Counted from the first letter of the stretch, positions 16,852-26,692 are shown. The stretch: DNA of 64,000 nucleotides from Microbacterium salsuginis (GCF_012524205.1 NZ_JABACI010000001.1:992001-1056000), one strand, 5' to 3'. Notes: generated by a model not told the origin, from the letters alone. Numbers and translations are program-made.

Positions 16852-18422
16852 CGGGATACTCCGTCCGTGTCGTCGCCGTTGCCGTCGGCGATGAGGGCGA
16901 GCAGGCTGTCGACGGTGAGGTCTTCGTTGGCGAGGTCGGCGACCTTGCGCCGGTCGCGCATGACGACGATGCGGTGGCTGAGGCGCAGCACCTCTTCGAG
17001 CTCGGCGCTGATGTACACCACGCCCATGCCGTTCTCGGCGAGGCTCACCACGAGCTTCTGGATCTCGGCCTTCGCGCCGATGTCGATGCCTCGGGTCGGT
17101 TCGTCGAGGATGAGCAGCCGCGGGGCGACGGCCAGCCATCGGGCGAGCAGCACCTTCTGCTGGTTGCCGCCCGAGAGGTTGCGCACGACGGCGTCGGGGT
17201 CGGCCGGCCGGATGTTGAGCGCCTGGATGTAGCTCTCGGCGAGTTCGTCCTGCCGCTTCTTGGGAATGGGGCGGAACCACCCGCGATCGGCCTGCAGCGC
17301 GAGGACGATGTTGTCGCGCACGGTGAGCTCGTCGACGACGCCCTCGGCGCGGCGGTTCTCGCTCGAGAACGCGACACGGCGCGACAGCGCCTGCCGCGGC
17401 GTGCGCAGCCGCGCGGGCTCGTCGCGGATGACGACGGTGCCGCTGTCGACGCGGTCGATGCCACCGAGCAACCGGGCGACCTCCGTGCGACCCGAGCCGA
17501 GGAGTCCCGCGAAGCCGACGACCTCGCCCTCGTGGATCGTGACGTCGACGGGGGCGACCGCGCCGCGCCGACCGATGCCCTGCGCGCGCAGGAACACGGT
17601 CGGGTCACCGGCATCCGCCTCCGCGTCCCGGACCCGCTGCTCGAGGTCGTCGAGGGTCGCGATCTCTTTGCCGATCATCTTCTGCACGAGGTCGATGCGC
17701 AACAGGTCGGGCGTGAGGTACTCCCCTACCAGGCGGCCGTTGCGCAGCACCGTCAGACGGTCGGCGATCTCGTAGACCTGATCGAGGAAGTGCGAGACGA
17801 AGAGGATCGCCACGCCGCTCTCTTTGAGCGAGCGGATGATGCGGAACAGCTCCGCGACCTCGTCCGCGTCCAGACTCGATGTCGGCTCGTCGAGGATCAG
17901 GACGCGCGCGTCGATGTTGATGGCTCGCGCGATGGCGATCAGCTGCTGGATGGCGAGCGAGTGGGAACCGAGGAGCGACCCGGGGTCGACATCGAGGCCG
18001 AGCCCCTCCAGCACCTCGCGCGCCTGCGCCCGCATCCGCCGGGTGTCGATCGAGCCGAACCGTCGCGGCTCGCGCCCGAGCATGATGTTCTCGGCGACCG
18101 ACAGGTTGGGCAGCAGGTTGACCTCTTGGTAGACGGTCGAGATGCCGGCATCCTGCGCCTGCGCGGTGGAGTGGAACGACACCTCCTCGCCGCCGAGCCG
18201 GGTGGTGCCCGAGTCGATCGTGTACACGCCGGTGAGCGCCTTGATCAGGGTCGACTTGCCCGCGCCGTTCTCGCCCATGAGCGAGTGCACCTCGCCGGGG
18301 AACATGCGGAACGAGACGCTGTCCAGCGCCTTGACCCCCGGAAACGAGATCGAGATGTCGGTCATCTCGACGACGGGCGCCGGGGTGTCGGCGGGCGCCG
18401 GCGGGCGCGTGTGATCGGTCAT
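16848..18422 (-). CDS. ytfR: Galactofuranose-type ABC importer ATPase, duplicated (YtfR-like)
   Basis: A 524-residue duplicated ATPase of the RbsA/MglA type. Domain 1 has Walker [10 protein letters not shown] (about residues 50-58) and Walker B VLILDEPTSSLD, with an unusual signature HSLAIQQL. Domain 2 has the degenerate Walker A GLLGSGRTEVA typical of this family, the signature [10 protein letters not shown] and Walker [13 protein letters not shown]. It powers uptake through the two permeases. GGAGAACC precedes the ATG at 18422. An 80-bp gap with a strong hairpin separates it from the binding-protein gene upstream. Confidence 0.9.
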   Translation of the reverse strand: MTDHTRPPAPADTPAPVVEMTDISISFPGVKALDSVSFRMFPGEVHSLMGENGAGKSTLIKALTGVYTIDSGTTRLGGEEVSFHSTAQAQDAGISTVYQEVNLLPNLSVAENIMLGREPRRFGSIDTRRMRAQAREVLEGLGLDVDPGSLLGSHSLAIQQLIAIARAINIDARVLILDEPTSSLDADEVAELFRIIRSLKESGVAILFVSHFLDQVYEIADRLTVLRNGRLVGEYLTPDLLRIDLVQKMIGKEIATLDDLEQRVRDAEADAGDPTVFLRAQGIGRRGAVAPVDVTIHEGEVVGFAGLLGSGRTEVARLLGGIDRVDSGTVVIRDEPARLRTPRQALSRRVAFSSENRRAEGVVDELTVRDNIVLALQADRGWFRPIPKKRQDELAESYIQALNIRPADPDAVVRNLSGGNQQKVLLARWLAVAPRLLILDEPTRGIDIGAKAEIQKLVVSLAENGMGVVYISAELEEVLRLSHRIVVMRDRRKVADLANEDLTVDSLLALIADGNGDDTDGVSR

Positions 18423-18461
18423 CCTGGTTCTCCGTCGAACGGGCGGGTGAGTATGTGGTGA

Positions 18462-18493
18462 AGAGGGGCGGATGCCGTGGCATCCGCCCCTCT
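18462..18493 (-). promoter_or_regulatory. Intercistronic hairpin downstream of ytfQ
   Basis: AGAGGGGCGGATGCC (18479-18493 read on the minus strand and its complement at 18462-18476) forms a near-continuous perfect stem with a 2-nt apex (effectively a 4-nt loop). It starts 9 bp after the binding-protein stop and lacks a T-run. It probably limits transcription into, or stabilises message upstream of, the ATPase and permease genes. Confidence 0.65.
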
Positions 18494-18502
18494 CTCCGGT
18501 GT

Positions 18503-19501
18503 TCAGTACTTGCGGTCGGGCAGCGCCTCGACGGCCTGCTCCTGCGTGAAGGTGGTCTCTTCGGTGATGATCCGCTTCTCGACGGTTCCGCCGTCGTTGA
18601 GCGTCTCGATGATCTCGACGAGCTGCGCTCCGAGCAGGGGCGAGCACTCGACGATGAAGTTGATCTTGCCATCCGCGAGGGCCTGCATGCCGTCCTTCAC
18701 CGCGTCGACGGTGACGATCTTGATGTCTTCGCCGGGGACGAGTCCGGCCGCCTCGATCGCCTCGATCGCGCCCAGCCCCATGTCATCGTTGTGCGCGTAG
18801 ACCAGGTCGATGTCGGGCTGCGACTTGAGCATCGCCTCCATCACCTGCTTGCCGCCGGCACGCGTGAAGTCACCGGTCTGGCTCGCCACGACCTCGAGGT
18901 TGGGGTTCTCGGCGATGACCTCGGCGAAGCCCTCGGCACGGTCGATGGCGGGCGCGGCGCCCGTGGTGCCTTCGAGCTGGACGATGTTGACCGGCTCGGT
19001 CGTGTCCTTGTACTCCTCGAGCACCCAGTCGCCGGCCTTCTTGCCCTCTTCGATGAAGTCCGAGCCCAGGAACGACACGTAGAGCGACTCATCCTTGGAG
19101 TCCACAGCGCGGTCCGTCAGGACGACGGGGATGCCTGCGGCCTTCGCCTCGTTGAGCACGGCGTCCCAGCCGGTCTCGACGACGGGCGAGAAGGCGATGT
19201 AGTCGACGCCCTGCTGGATGTAGGAGCGGATCGCCTTGATCTGGTTCTCCTGCTTCTGCTGGGCGTCCGAGAACTTCAGCTCGATGCCCGCGTCGGCGAA
19301 CGCCGCCTGGATGTCCTTCGTGTTGGCGGTGCGCCAGCCGGACTCGGCGCCGACCTGGGCGAATCCGACGACGAGCTCGTCGAGCGGCTTCGGGCCCTCG
19401 GCCTCCCCGCCGGTGCCGCCGGCGCCACCGCCGGTCGCGCAGCCCGCGAGACCGAGCACCAGGGCGCCCGCCGCGGCGAGAGAGATCAGTTGCTTCTTCA
19501 T
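18503..19501 (-). CDS. ytfQ: Galactofuranose-type substrate-binding lipoprotein (YtfQ-like)
   Basis: A 332-residue periplasmic-binding-protein-like lipoprotein of the ribose-binding (family 4) class. Lipobox LAGC with C21. Features matching YtfQ are VVGFAQVGAESGWRTANTKD, FSDAQQKQENQIKAIRSYI and VYAHNDDMGLGAIEAIEAAG. AAGGAGG precedes the ATG at 19501. It binds the sugar outside the membrane and delivers it to YtfT/YjfF. First gene of the operon; three LacI-type operators lie upstream. Galactofuranose is the known E. coli ligand; other furanose sugars such as arabinofuranose are possible. Confidence 0.9.
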   Translation of the reverse strand: MKKQLISLAAAGALVLGLAGCATGGGAGGTGGEAEGPKPLDELVVGFAQVGAESGWRTANTKDIQAAFADAGIELKFSDAQQKQENQIKAIRSYIQQGVDYIAFSPVVETGWDAVLNEAKAAGIPVVLTDRAVDSKDESLYVSFLGSDFIEEGKKAGDWVLEEYKDTTEPVNIVQLEGTTGAAPAIDRAEGFAEVIAENPNLEVVASQTGDFTRAGGKQVMEAMLKSQPDIDLVYAHNDDMGLGAIEAIEAAGLVPGEDIKIVTVDAVKDGMQALADGKINFIVECSPLLGAQLVEIIETLNDGGTVEKRIITEETTFTQEQAVEALPDRKY

Positions 19502-19591
19502 GTGAGTGAACCTCCTTGTTCATCCGGGCGCCGGAGGTGTGCCGCAGCGCTCTTGGTTTCCGGAGCGGCCGGCAATGGCCGCGATTCAGGA

Positions 19592-19673
19592 TGTTAGCGC
19601 TCACTGTTAGCGTTCACAAGCGCTCAGGTACGGGAATCGTGCAACGAACAGGTAACGGATGTGAGCGCGAACA
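19592..19673. promoter_or_regulatory. Three LacI-type operators upstream of ytfQ
   Basis: TGTTAGCGCTCACT (19592-19605) and TGTTAGCGTTCACA (19605-19618) are directly abutting repeats. TGTGAGCGCGAACA (19660-19673) is an inverted copy that matches their consensus at all but about one position. All have the central CG typical of LacI/GalR operators. They lie 90-170 bp upstream of the ytfQ start codon. The repressor is most likely the gene at 13636-14655. A good -35/-10 pair was not resolved. Confidence 0.65.
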
Positions 19674-19687
19674 TTCTCACACGGCGA

Positions 19688-19716
19688 ACGCCCGGCCGCA
19701 CGAGGCGACCGGGCGT
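19688..19716 (-). terminator. Terminator-like hairpin after rhaS
   Basis: ACGCCCGG (19688-19695) pairs with CCGGGCGT (19709-19716) over a 13-nt loop, 14 bp beyond the rhaS stop. There is no T-tract, which is normal for high-GC actinobacteria. It would separate the rhamnose importer from the ytf promoter region. Confidence 0.5.
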
Positions 19717-19730
19717 CCGACAGGCGCGAC

Positions 19731-20771
19731 TCAGAAGTCGAATTCGCCGATGTTGTCCGCGTCGAACACGAAGGGGTCGCCGAGCAGCACGACGCCGTCC
19801 GCGCCCACCTCGTAGTCGCCGAGCTTGCCGGCCTCGAAGGTGTCGCCCTCTTCACCCGTGATCTCGCCCGTGATCAGGGCCTGAGTCGCGAACGCTGCGA
19901 GGTATCCGAGATCGGCCGGGTTCCACAGCGCGAACGCCGTCACCGTCCCGTCCTCGACGTATTCGCGCATCTGGTTGGGGGTGCCCAGGCCCGTCAGCGC
20001 GACCGTGCCCTTGTACTCCGACGTCGACAGGTAGCGCGCCGCCGCGGCGATGCCGACCGTCGTGGGCGAGATGATGCCCTTGAGCTCCGGGTAGGTCTGC
20101 AGCAGGGCGGCAGTCTTGTCGAACGAGGTCTGATCATCGTCGTCGCCGTAGACGACCTCGACGAGCTCGATGTCGGGGTGGCTCGCGGCGAGCTCCTCCT
20201 CCATCATCTCGATCCACGCGTTCTGGTTCGTCGCGTTGGCCGAGGCCGACAGGATCGCGATCTGGCCGGCGTCGCCGATCTGCTCGGCGATGAGGTCGAC
20301 CTGGACCTTGGCGATGCCCTCCGCAGTGGCCTGGTTGATGAACAGGTCACGGCATTCGGGGTTGGTGTCGGAGTCGAAGGTCACGACCTTCACGCCGGCG
20401 CCACGCGCCTCGTCGAGTGCGTCGCAGATCGCCTCGGGGTCGTTGGCCGAGACGATCAGACCGCCGGTGCCCTGCTGGGCAGCCGTCTGGATGTACTGCA
20501 CCTGCGACGTGGGGCTGGCCTCACTCGGGCCGACCTCTTCGAAGGTGCCGCCGAACTCCTCGGTCGCCTCCTCGGCACCGCCGGTCGAGGTGTCGAAGTA
20601 GGGGTTGCCGAGATTCTTCGGCAGCATCGTGATCGACAGGTTGGCGTCATCGCCGCCGTCGCCACCCGTGTCGCCGCCCGTGCCGCCGGCGCACCCGGTG
20701 GCGACGAGGGCGACCCCGAGCACGACCGCTGCGGCGACGCCGGCCCGGCGCTTGCGCTGAAGTCCGAACAT
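19731..20771 (-). CDS. rhaS: Rhamnose-type ABC importer binding lipoprotein (RhaS-like)
   Basis: A 346-residue family 4 binding lipoprotein; lipobox VATGC with C27. The mature region (ITMLPKNLGNPYFDTSTGGAE, QVQYIQTAAQQGTGGLIVSA, LKGIISPTTVGIAAAARYL) resembles RhaS of the RhaSTPQ rhamnose importer. AAAGGAAAC precedes the ATG. It is the last gene of the operon, in the order rhaT-rhaP-rhaQ-rhaS. Rhamnose is the expected ligand, but no rhamnose catabolic genes are in the window, so this is by similarity only. Confidence 0.85.
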   Translation of the reverse strand: MFGLQRKRRAGVAAAVVLGVALVATGCAGGTGGDTGGDGGDDANLSITMLPKNLGNPYFDTSTGGAEEATEEFGGTFEEVGPSEASPTSQVQYIQTAAQQGTGGLIVSANDPEAICDALDEARGAGVKVVTFDSDTNPECRDLFINQATAEGIAKVQVDLIAEQIGDAGQIAILSASANATNQNAWIEMMEEELAASHPDIELVEVVYGDDDDQTSFDKTAALLQTYPELKGIISPTTVGIAAAARYLSTSEYKGTVALTGLGTPNQMREYVEDGTVTAFALWNPADLGYLAAFATQALITGEITGEEGDTFEAGKLGDYEVGADGVVLLGDPFVFDADNIGEFDF

Positions 20772-20803
20772 CTTTGTTTCCTTTCGTGGTGCGGACAGAT
20801 TGC

Positions 20804-21877
20804 TCACTGCGAGGGTGCGGGCGAGTCCGGCATGGACCTGCGCCGCCCCTCTCTCTTCCCGATGGCCGCGGCGCGCCGCGAGTGGAGCCATGCGAGGAGG
20901 CTGGACGACACCACGGAGACGATGAGCAGCACGCCCGTGATGACGTTGATGATGTCGCTGGTGACGTTGGCGAGGCGCAGGGCGCTGCCGAGCGTGCCGA
21001 TGAGCAGCACGCCGGCGATCACGCCGTGCAGGGCGCCGCGCCCGCCGAAGATCGAGACGCCGCCGAGCAGCACCGCCGCGATCACCTGCAGCTCCATGCC
21101 CATCGCGTTGTCGCCGCGGGCGTTGGAGTACAGCAGCGTGAAATACACGCCCGCGAATCCCGAGACCGCGCCCGAGAACACGAACAGCAGGAACTTCGTG
21201 CGGCCGACGTCGATGCCCGAGAACGCCGCCGCCTCTTTGTTGAGGCCGATCGCATACAGCGACCGCCCGAACGGCGTGAAGTGCAGCACGATCGCGAACA
21301 CGATGGCGAGCACCGCGAACGGGATCATGATGACCGGGATGGGCGTTCCCGGGATGTTGGCCTTGGCCAGATCAGTCCACTCCTCGGGGAACTCGGTGAT
21401 CGCCGTCGTGCCGAGCAGCCCGACTGCGATGCCGCGGAAGAGCGCGAGCGTGCCGATCGTCACGGCGAGCGAGGGCAGCCCCACGACGGTCACGAGGAAG
21501 CCGTTGAAGGCGCCGGCGATCGTGCCGACCAGGACCGCGACGACCGCGGCCACCGGGAACGGCAGGCCCGCCTGCGTGAGGATGCCGGTCATCACACTCG
21601 ACAGGCCCACGATCGAGGCGACCGAGAGGTCGATCTCCTCGGTGATGATGATGAGCGTCATCGGCAGCGCGATCAGCAGGATCGGTGCGACGTCGCGCAG
21701 CAGGTACGTCACCGTCAGCGGGCTGTCGAAGTTGGGCACCGCGGCGAGCGCCACCACGACCACCAGCACCAGGATCGCGATGATCGCCGCTTCGCGGGTC
21801 AGGAGCGCACGGCGCCAGGCGGGCTTGGCGTGGGCCTGATAGACACGTGCGGGCGCGGCATCCGTCATCGTCGTCAT
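20804..21877 (-). CDS. rhaQ: Rhamnose-type ABC importer permease (RhaQ-like)
   Basis: A 357-residue RbsC-type permease with signature [18 protein letters not shown] and the ATPase-contact loop [19 protein letters not shown]. The C-terminus carries a basic, Pro/Ser-rich tail. Two start codons are possible (21877 and 21868); 21877 is preferred because GGGAGGAG precedes it and it overlaps the rhaP stop (ATGA). It forms the channel with RhaP. The gap to rhaS is 32 bp. Confidence 0.86.
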   Translation of the reverse strand: MTTMTDAAPARVYQAHAKPAWRRALLTREAAIIAILVLVVVVALAAVPNFDSPLTVTYLLRDVAPILLIALPMTLIIITEEIDLSVASIVGLSSVMTGILTQAGLPFPVAAVVAVLVGTIAGAFNGFLVTVVGLPSLAVTIGTLALFRGIAVGLLGTTAITEFPEEWTDLAKANIPGTPIPVIMIPFAVLAIVFAIVLHFTPFGRSLYAIGLNKEAAAFSGIDVGRTKFLLFVFSGAVSGFAGVYFTLLYSNARGDNAMGMELQVIAAVLLGGVSIFGGRGALHGVIAGVLLIGTLGSALRLANVTSDIINVITGVLLIVSVVSSSLLAWLHSRRAAAIGKREGRRRSMPDSPAPSQ

Positions 21878-22911
21878 CGTGTCTCCTCCCGTTGCGCGAT
21901 GAGCCTTCGATGCTGTCTGACGGCCAGGACGCGGTCGAGCACGATCGCGCCCAGGATGAGGACGCCGACCACGGCTCGCTGCCAGAAGTCATCGATGCCG
22001 AGGATCGGCAGGGCGCGGTTGATGGTGAGCAGCAGGAAGGCCCCGATGGCCGCGCCCCACACCGTGCCGACGCCGCCCGAGATCGCGACACCGCCGATCA
22101 CCGCGGCGCCGATCGCCTGCAGCTCCCAGCCGAAGCCGGCCGCCGAGCTGACCGTGCCGTAGCGGGCGGCGTAGAGCACGCCGGCGAGCCCGGACAACGC
22201 GCCCGACACCACGAACGCCGAGATCACCCGGCTCGTGACGCGCAGGCCGTAGAGGTGCGCGGCGGCGGGGTCGGAGCCGATGGCGTAGAGCTCGCGGCCG
22301 CTGCGCAGATTGCGCAGGTACCACGCCGCGCCGATCAGCACCACGACGGCGATGATCGTCAGGATCGGGATGCCGAGCAGCGAGTCGGTGCCCAGTCCGC
22401 GGAAGTCGCGCGGCAGGTCGGACGCGTTGATGCGGTCGCTGCCGGTCCAGGCCACGTTGATGCCGCGGTAGATGTACATCGTGCCGAGCGTGATCACCAG
22501 CGCGGGAACGCGGGCGAAGGCGACGAGGGCGCCGTTGATGAAACCGAGCAGGGCACCCAGCAGCACGCCCCCCAGGAAGACCACCACGATCGGCAGGCCG
22601 GGGAAATCGATGAACAGGCGGCCCGTCAGGTAGGCGGTCAGTCCGACGATCGAGCCGACCGAGAGGTCGACGTTGCGCGTGATGATCACGACCGCCTGAC
22701 CGACGGCCACGAGCAGCAGCAGCGACGGCGTGAGCAGCAGGTCGCGGAAGCCGTCGGAGGAGAACAGGAAGTTCGGGTTCGCCAGTGTCGCAGCGAGGAT
22801 GACCAGCAGCAGGGCGATCAGGATGCCGGTCTCGCGCGCGGTTCCGATCCGTCGGACAAGCTTCGATGCGGCGCTCGAGCCGGGCCGGACGGGCGTGATC
22901 GTGGCGGTCAT
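21874..22911 (-). CDS. rhaP: Rhamnose-type ABC importer permease (RhaP-like)
   Basis: A 345-residue RbsC-type permease. [20 protein letters not shown] is the family signature and [20 protein letters not shown] the cytoplasmic loop. About ten hydrophobic segments. Start overlaps the ATPase stop by 4 bp; stop overlaps the rhaQ start. The pairing with RhaQ and a single duplicated ATPase matches the described RhaSTPQ systems. Confidence 0.86.
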   Translation of the reverse strand: MTATITPVRPGSSAASKLVRRIGTARETGILIALLLVILAATLANPNFLFSSDGFRDLLLTPSLLLLVAVGQAVVIITRNVDLSVGSIVGLTAYLTGRLFIDFPGLPIVVVFLGGVLLGALLGFINGALVAFARVPALVITLGTMYIYRGINVAWTGSDRINASDLPRDFRGLGTDSLLGIPILTIIAVVVLIGAAWYLRNLRSGRELYAIGSDPAAAHLYGLRVTSRVISAFVVSGALSGLAGVLYAARYGTVSSAAGFGWELQAIGAAVIGGVAISGGVGTVWGAAIGAFLLLTINRALPILGIDDFWQRAVVGVLILGAIVLDRVLAVRQHRRLIAQREETR

Positions 22912-24431
22912 CGGGCGACCTCCGCGTCGGCGGTCGCGGCGTACATGACAGCCTCCGGCGTGGCTTGGGCGCGCGGGAACTCGCCGGTCAGGCGCCCTTC
23001 ACGCATGACGAGCACGCGGTCTGCCATACCCAGTACCTCCGGGAGTTCGGACGAGATCATGAGGATCGCCAGTCCCTGCTGGGCGAGCTGGCTCAGCAGG
23101 CGGTGCACCTCGGCCTTGGTGCCGACATCGATGCCGCGCGTGGGCTCGTCCACGATGAGCACCTTCGGCTCGGTCGCGAGCCATTTGCCGAGCACGACCT
23201 TCTGCTGGTTGCCGCCCGAGAGAGTGCCCGCCTCGGCATCCAGCGCCGCGGTCTTCACCTCGAGCCGGCTCGCCCACACCGCGGCCGCCTCGTTCTCGCG
23301 GCCGCTCCACAGCAGGCCCCACTTCGCCAGCTTCGAGCGGATCGCCAGCGTGATGTTGCGCGAGACGCCGTCGTCGAGCACGAGGCCCTGCTTGCGGCGG
23401 TCCTCCGGGACCAATGCGATGCCGCGAGCCGTGGCCAGGCGCGGGTTGCCCTTGGGCAGCGCCCTGCCCGCGAGCCGCACGTTGCCGGACTCGTAGACGT
23501 CGACACCGAAGATCGCACGTGCGACCTCACTGCGGCCGGCGCCGACGAGGCCCGCGAGGCCGACGATCTCGCCGGACCGGACCGTGAACGAGATGTCGCG
23601 GAACACGCCCTTGCGCGTGAGTCCTTCGACCTCGAGCACCACGTCGCCGACCTCGGCGGGGAGCTTGGGGAACAGCTCGGTGACGTCGCGGCCGACCATC
23701 TGGCGCACGAGGTCGTCGACGGTGGTGTCGGCGATGGCGGTGGTGTCGATGTAGGAGCCGTCGCGCATGACGGTCACCGTGTCGCACAGGTCGAAGACCT
23801 CGTCGAAGCGGTGTGAGATGAACAGCAGCGCACGGCCCTCGTCGCGGAGGCTCCGGGCCACGGCGAACAGCCGCTCCACCTCGACACCCGAGAGCGCGGC
23901 GGTCGGCTCATCCATGATGAGCACGCGAGCATCGAGCGAGATGGCCTTGGCGATCTCGATGATCTGCTGGTCGGCGATCGAGAGACCCTCGGTGACGCGG
24001 TCCGGGTCGAGCGCGACGCCCAGGCGCTGGAAGATCTCGACGGCCTCCGCACGCATCGCCCTGCGGTCGATCCGGCCCAGGGCGCCGGTGGGCTGGCGGC
24101 CCATGAAGATGTTCTCGGTCACCGACAGATCGGGAAAGAGCGTGGGCTCCTGGTAGATCACCGCGATGCCGGCCGCCTTGGACTGCGCCGTGCTGGTGAA
24201 GTCCACGGGCTCGCCGTCGAGGAGGAACTCTCCCGCATCGCGTCGGTAAAGGCCGGCCACGATCTTGACCAGCGTGGACTTGCCCGCGCCGTTCTCGCCG
24301 ATCAGCGCGTGGATGGAGCCGCGCTCGAGCGTCAGGCTTCCGGAGCGGAGCGCCACGACGGGACCGAAGGACTTGACGACCCGGTGCAGCTGGAGTGCGG
24401 GCGTCGACGCGGATGCGACATCGGCTGCCAC
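22908..24431 (-). CDS. rhaT: Rhamnose-type ABC importer ATPase, duplicated (RhaT-like)
   Basis: A 507-residue duplicated RbsA-type ATPase. Domain 1: Walker [10 protein letters not shown] (residues 45-53), signature GLSIADQQ, Walker [12 protein letters not shown]. Domain 2: degenerate [11 protein letters not shown], signature LSGGNQQKV, Walker [13 protein letters not shown]. The start is a GTG at 24431 after GAGGAGG. First gene of the operon. A strong promoter and a perfect LacI-type operator lie upstream, facing a divergent LacI gene. Confidence 0.9.
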   Translation of the reverse strand: MAADVASASTPALQLHRVVKSFGPVVALRSGSLTLERGSIHALIGENGAGKSTLVKIVAGLYRRDAGEFLLDGEPVDFTSTAQSKAAGIAVIYQEPTLFPDLSVTENIFMGRQPTGALGRIDRRAMRAEAVEIFQRLGVALDPDRVTEGLSIADQQIIEIAKAISLDARVLIMDEPTAALSGVEVERLFAVARSLRDEGRALLFISHRFDEVFDLCDTVTVMRDGSYIDTTAIADTTVDDLVRQMVGRDVTELFPKLPAEVGDVVLEVEGLTRKGVFRDISFTVRSGEIVGLAGLVGAGRSEVARAIFGVDVYESGNVRLAGRALPKGNPRLATARGIALVPEDRRKQGLVLDDGVSRNITLAIRSKLAKWGLLWSGRENEAAAVWASRLEVKTAALDAEAGTLSGGNQQKVVLGKWLATEPKVLIVDEPTRGIDVGTKAEVHRLLSQLAQQGLAILMISSELPEVLGMADRVLVMREGRLTGEFPRAQATPEAVMYAATADAEVAR

Positions 24432-24461
24432 GGCGGTCCTCCTCGTTGAGGTGAAGGGAGA

Positions 24462-24517
24462 TGAATCGATTCAGGTGATTTCAGGCTACTCTAAGTTCCA
24501 CTGACGAAATCGGTCAA
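24462..24517 (-). promoter_or_regulatory. rhaTPQS promoter with perfect LacI-type operator
   Basis: On the minus strand, -35 TTGACC (24517-24512) and -10 TAGAGT (24493-24488) are 18 bp apart. The perfect palindrome TGAATCGATTCA (24462-24473, central CG) lies just downstream of the expected start of transcription, where binding would block elongation. The divergent LacI protein (24584) is the likely ligand-responsive repressor. Confidence 0.72.
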
Positions 24518-24583
24518 GTCGCCGGCCTGACCCGCGCCGCGACGGTGACCGAATCGTGATCCGACGAGGAAGTGGGGGGCGCC

Positions 24584-25594
24584 GTGCCGGTCAGCATCCG
24601 TGAGGTCGCGCAACGCGCGGGCGTCTCGGTGGGCACGGTCTCGAACGTGCTCAACCGGCCCGACGAAGTGTCGGCCGAGTCGGTCGACAAGGTGACCCGG
24701 GCGATCGACGAGCTCGGCTACGTGCGCAACGACGCCGCCCGCAAGCTGCGGGCGGGAATCAGCACCACGGTCGGCTTCGTGGTGCTGGACGGGCAGAACC
24801 CGTTCTACAACGACGTCGTGCGCGGCGCCGAAGACGAGGCGACCCGGCACGGCATCGCGATCCTGTACGGGAACACCGATGAAGATCACCGCCGCGAGAA
24901 GCTGTACCTCGATCTGTTCGAGGAGCAGCAAGTGCGCGGGCTGCTGATCGCGCCGTACGGCGATGTGACGTCACGCCTGCAGCGCCTGCGCTCGCGCGGG
25001 ATCGCCACCGTGCTCGTCGATCGCTTCAGCGGCGACGGCCGCTTCTCCTCGGTGTCGGTGGACAGCGTCGTCGGTGGCCGCATGGCCGCGGAGCACCTCA
25101 TCCAGACCGGCCGGCGCCGGATCGCTTTCGTCGGCGGCCCCTTCGACATCCGCCAGGTGAACGACCGGCTGGCAGGCGCCCGCGTCGCCGCCGAGAACGC
25201 CGGCGACCACATCGATCTCGAGGTCGTCGCGACCGCGGCGATGACCGTCGACGAGGGTGTGGCCGCGGGCGCGCGCATCGTGTCGCGCCCGCGGCGCGAG
25301 TGGCCTGATGCCCTCTTCGCCGCCAACGACCTTCTCGCGCTGGGGCTGCTGCAGTCCTTGGTCGTGGATGGACGGATGCTGGTGCCCGACGACATCGCGA
25401 TCATCGGCTTCGACGACATCGCCTTCGCAGCCGCCGCCGCGGTGCCGCTGTCGTCGATCCGTCAGCCGAGCCGCATGATCGGTCGCACGGCGCTGCGGAT
25501 CGTGCTCGAAGAGGCCACCGACCCCGACAGCATCGCGCGTCAGACCGTCTTCCAGCCCGAGCTGGTCGTCCGGGCCTCGACCCGAGCCCGCTGA
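24584..25594 (+). CDS. LacI-family regulator (rhamnose-importer locus)
   Basis: A 336-residue LacI/GalR regulator: IREVAQRAGVSVGTVSNVLN helix-turn-helix, hinge NDAARKLRAGISTTVGFV, effector domain with FAANDLLALGLLQSLVVDG and IAIIGFDDIAFA. GTG at 24584 is preferred over an in-frame GTG at 24572, because GAGGA lies only 1 nt before the latter. It diverges from rhaTPQS, which has a perfect LacI-type palindrome at its promoter. Control of a rhamnose importer by LacI rather than DeoR or AraC types would be specific to this lineage. Confidence 0.9.
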   Translation: MPVSIREVAQRAGVSVGTVSNVLNRPDEVSAESVDKVTRAIDELGYVRNDAARKLRAGISTTVGFVVLDGQNPFYNDVVRGAEDEATRHGIAILYGNTDEDHRREKLYLDLFEEQQVRGLLIAPYGDVTSRLQRLRSRGIATVLVDRFSGDGRFSSVSVDSVVGGRMAAEHLIQTGRRRIAFVGGPFDIRQVNDRLAGARVAAENAGDHIDLEVVATAAMTVDEGVAAGARIVSRPRREWPDALFAANDLLALGLLQSLVVDGRMLVPDDIAIIGFDDIAFAAAAAVPLSSIRQPSRMIGRTALRIVLEEATDPDSIARQTVFQPELVVRASTRAR

Positions 25595-25611
25595 CCGCGG
25601 CAGGCCCGCGG
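25595..25611. terminator. Short GC hairpin between convergent genes
   Basis: CCGCGG (25595-25600) and CCGCGG (25606-25611) can pair across CAGGC, immediately after the LacI stop and before the channel gene stop at 25630. Weak but suitably placed bidirectional terminator. Confidence 0.4.
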
Positions 25612-25629
25612 CTCGGCGTGGCGGGGCCG

Positions 25630-26574
25630 TCAGCGGTCGGCGGCGAGCAGCCGGCGCACCTCCGCCATCGCCGCCTCCGACTGCGCGAGCAGCGCCCTCA
25701 CGCGCGCCTCGCGATCATCGGCCGCATCGGCGGCGGGTTCGTCCGCCGCCCCGGCCGCGGCGACGCCCGCCGCGGCGCCGGTGGCCACCGCGCCCGAGAC
25801 GGCGCCCGCCGCGATCCCCTGAGTCGCCGCGTCGGTCGTGGTTCGGGCCGCGTCGGCGGTGTCGGGCTCCGTCGGCGCATCGGCCGCGGCATCCGCCCCT
25901 TCCTCGCTCCGCGAAGGGCCGAGGAAGAGGTTCGCGAGATAGCCTGTGAACGTGCCGAAGATGCCGACGCCGACGATGATGATGAGCGCGCCGATCAACC
26001 GTCCGGCATTCGTGACGGGGAACTGGTCGCCGTACCCGACCGTCGAGATCGTGACCACCGTGTACCACAGCGCGTCGGAGGCCGACGCGATGTTCGAGCC
26101 CTCGGCGTCCTCCTCGACGGCGAGGATGGCGAGGCTGCCGAACTGCAGCACGAGGATGCCCATGAGCAGCAGCGTCATGAGGGCGCTGTTCGCCCGGTCG
26201 TGGATGAGTGTGGTCCAGACGGTGCGGGGCCCGAGGTCGCGCATCAGCCGGTAGACCCGCAGCAGCCGGAAGATCCGCAGGATCTTCAGCTGCGCGAAGG
26301 GCAGGCTCGCCAGCAGGTCGGCCCAGCCGAACCCGCGGAAGAAGTAGTGCGTCGCCGACGGGGCGGTGCTGATGCGGTAGATGAAGTCGCCCAGGAAGAT
26401 GACGCTGAACAGGCCGTTCATGACCGACAGCACCAGCTGCAGTGCCGGGTCGGACGCGAGCGCGTACATCAGCACCAGATTGACGATCGACAGGATCGAC
26501 AGGATGCCGATGAAGATCTCGTACGCGGTGTTCTTCAACTCCGAGCGGGGTGCCCGCTGCCGCCGTGGTGCCAT
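25630..26574 (-). CDS. Voltage-gated potassium channel (six-helix, Kv-type)
   Basis: A 314-residue ion channel. The selectivity filter TVGYGD is at residues 178-183, after a pore helix SDALWYTVVTIS. An S4-like segment LKILRIFRLLRVYRLMR (about 96-112) carries regularly spaced arginines, so it is probably voltage-sensing. After the last membrane helix comes an Ala-rich low-complexity acidic tail and a short C-terminal helix (REARVRALLAQSEAAMAEVR) that could form a coiled-coil tetramerisation domain. GAAGGAG precedes the ATG. Located at the cell membrane; monocistronic. It diverges from a PadR gene. Confidence 0.92.
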   Translation of the reverse strand: MAPRRQRAPRSELKNTAYEIFIGILSILSIVNLVLMYALASDPALQLVLSVMNGLFSVIFLGDFIYRISTAPSATHYFFRGFGWADLLASLPFAQLKILRIFRLLRVYRLMRDLGPRTVWTTLIHDRANSALMTLLLMGILVLQFGSLAILAVEEDAEGSNIASASDALWYTVVTISTVGYGDQFPVTNAGRLIGALIIIVGVGIFGTFTGYLANLFLGPSRSEEGADAAADAPTEPDTADAARTTTDAATQGIAAGAVSGAVATGAAAGVAAAGAADEPAADAADDREARVRALLAQSEAAMAEVRRLLAADR

Positions 26575-26692
26575 GTCGGCTCCTTCGCCTGCGCTCACGC
26601 GACCGGAACGAGCGGCCGCGTGCCCATTGTGGAGCATCCTGCCGCGGCCCATGCGCTGCGGCGCGCACCTCGTGATACCTTGTAGCTCTATG

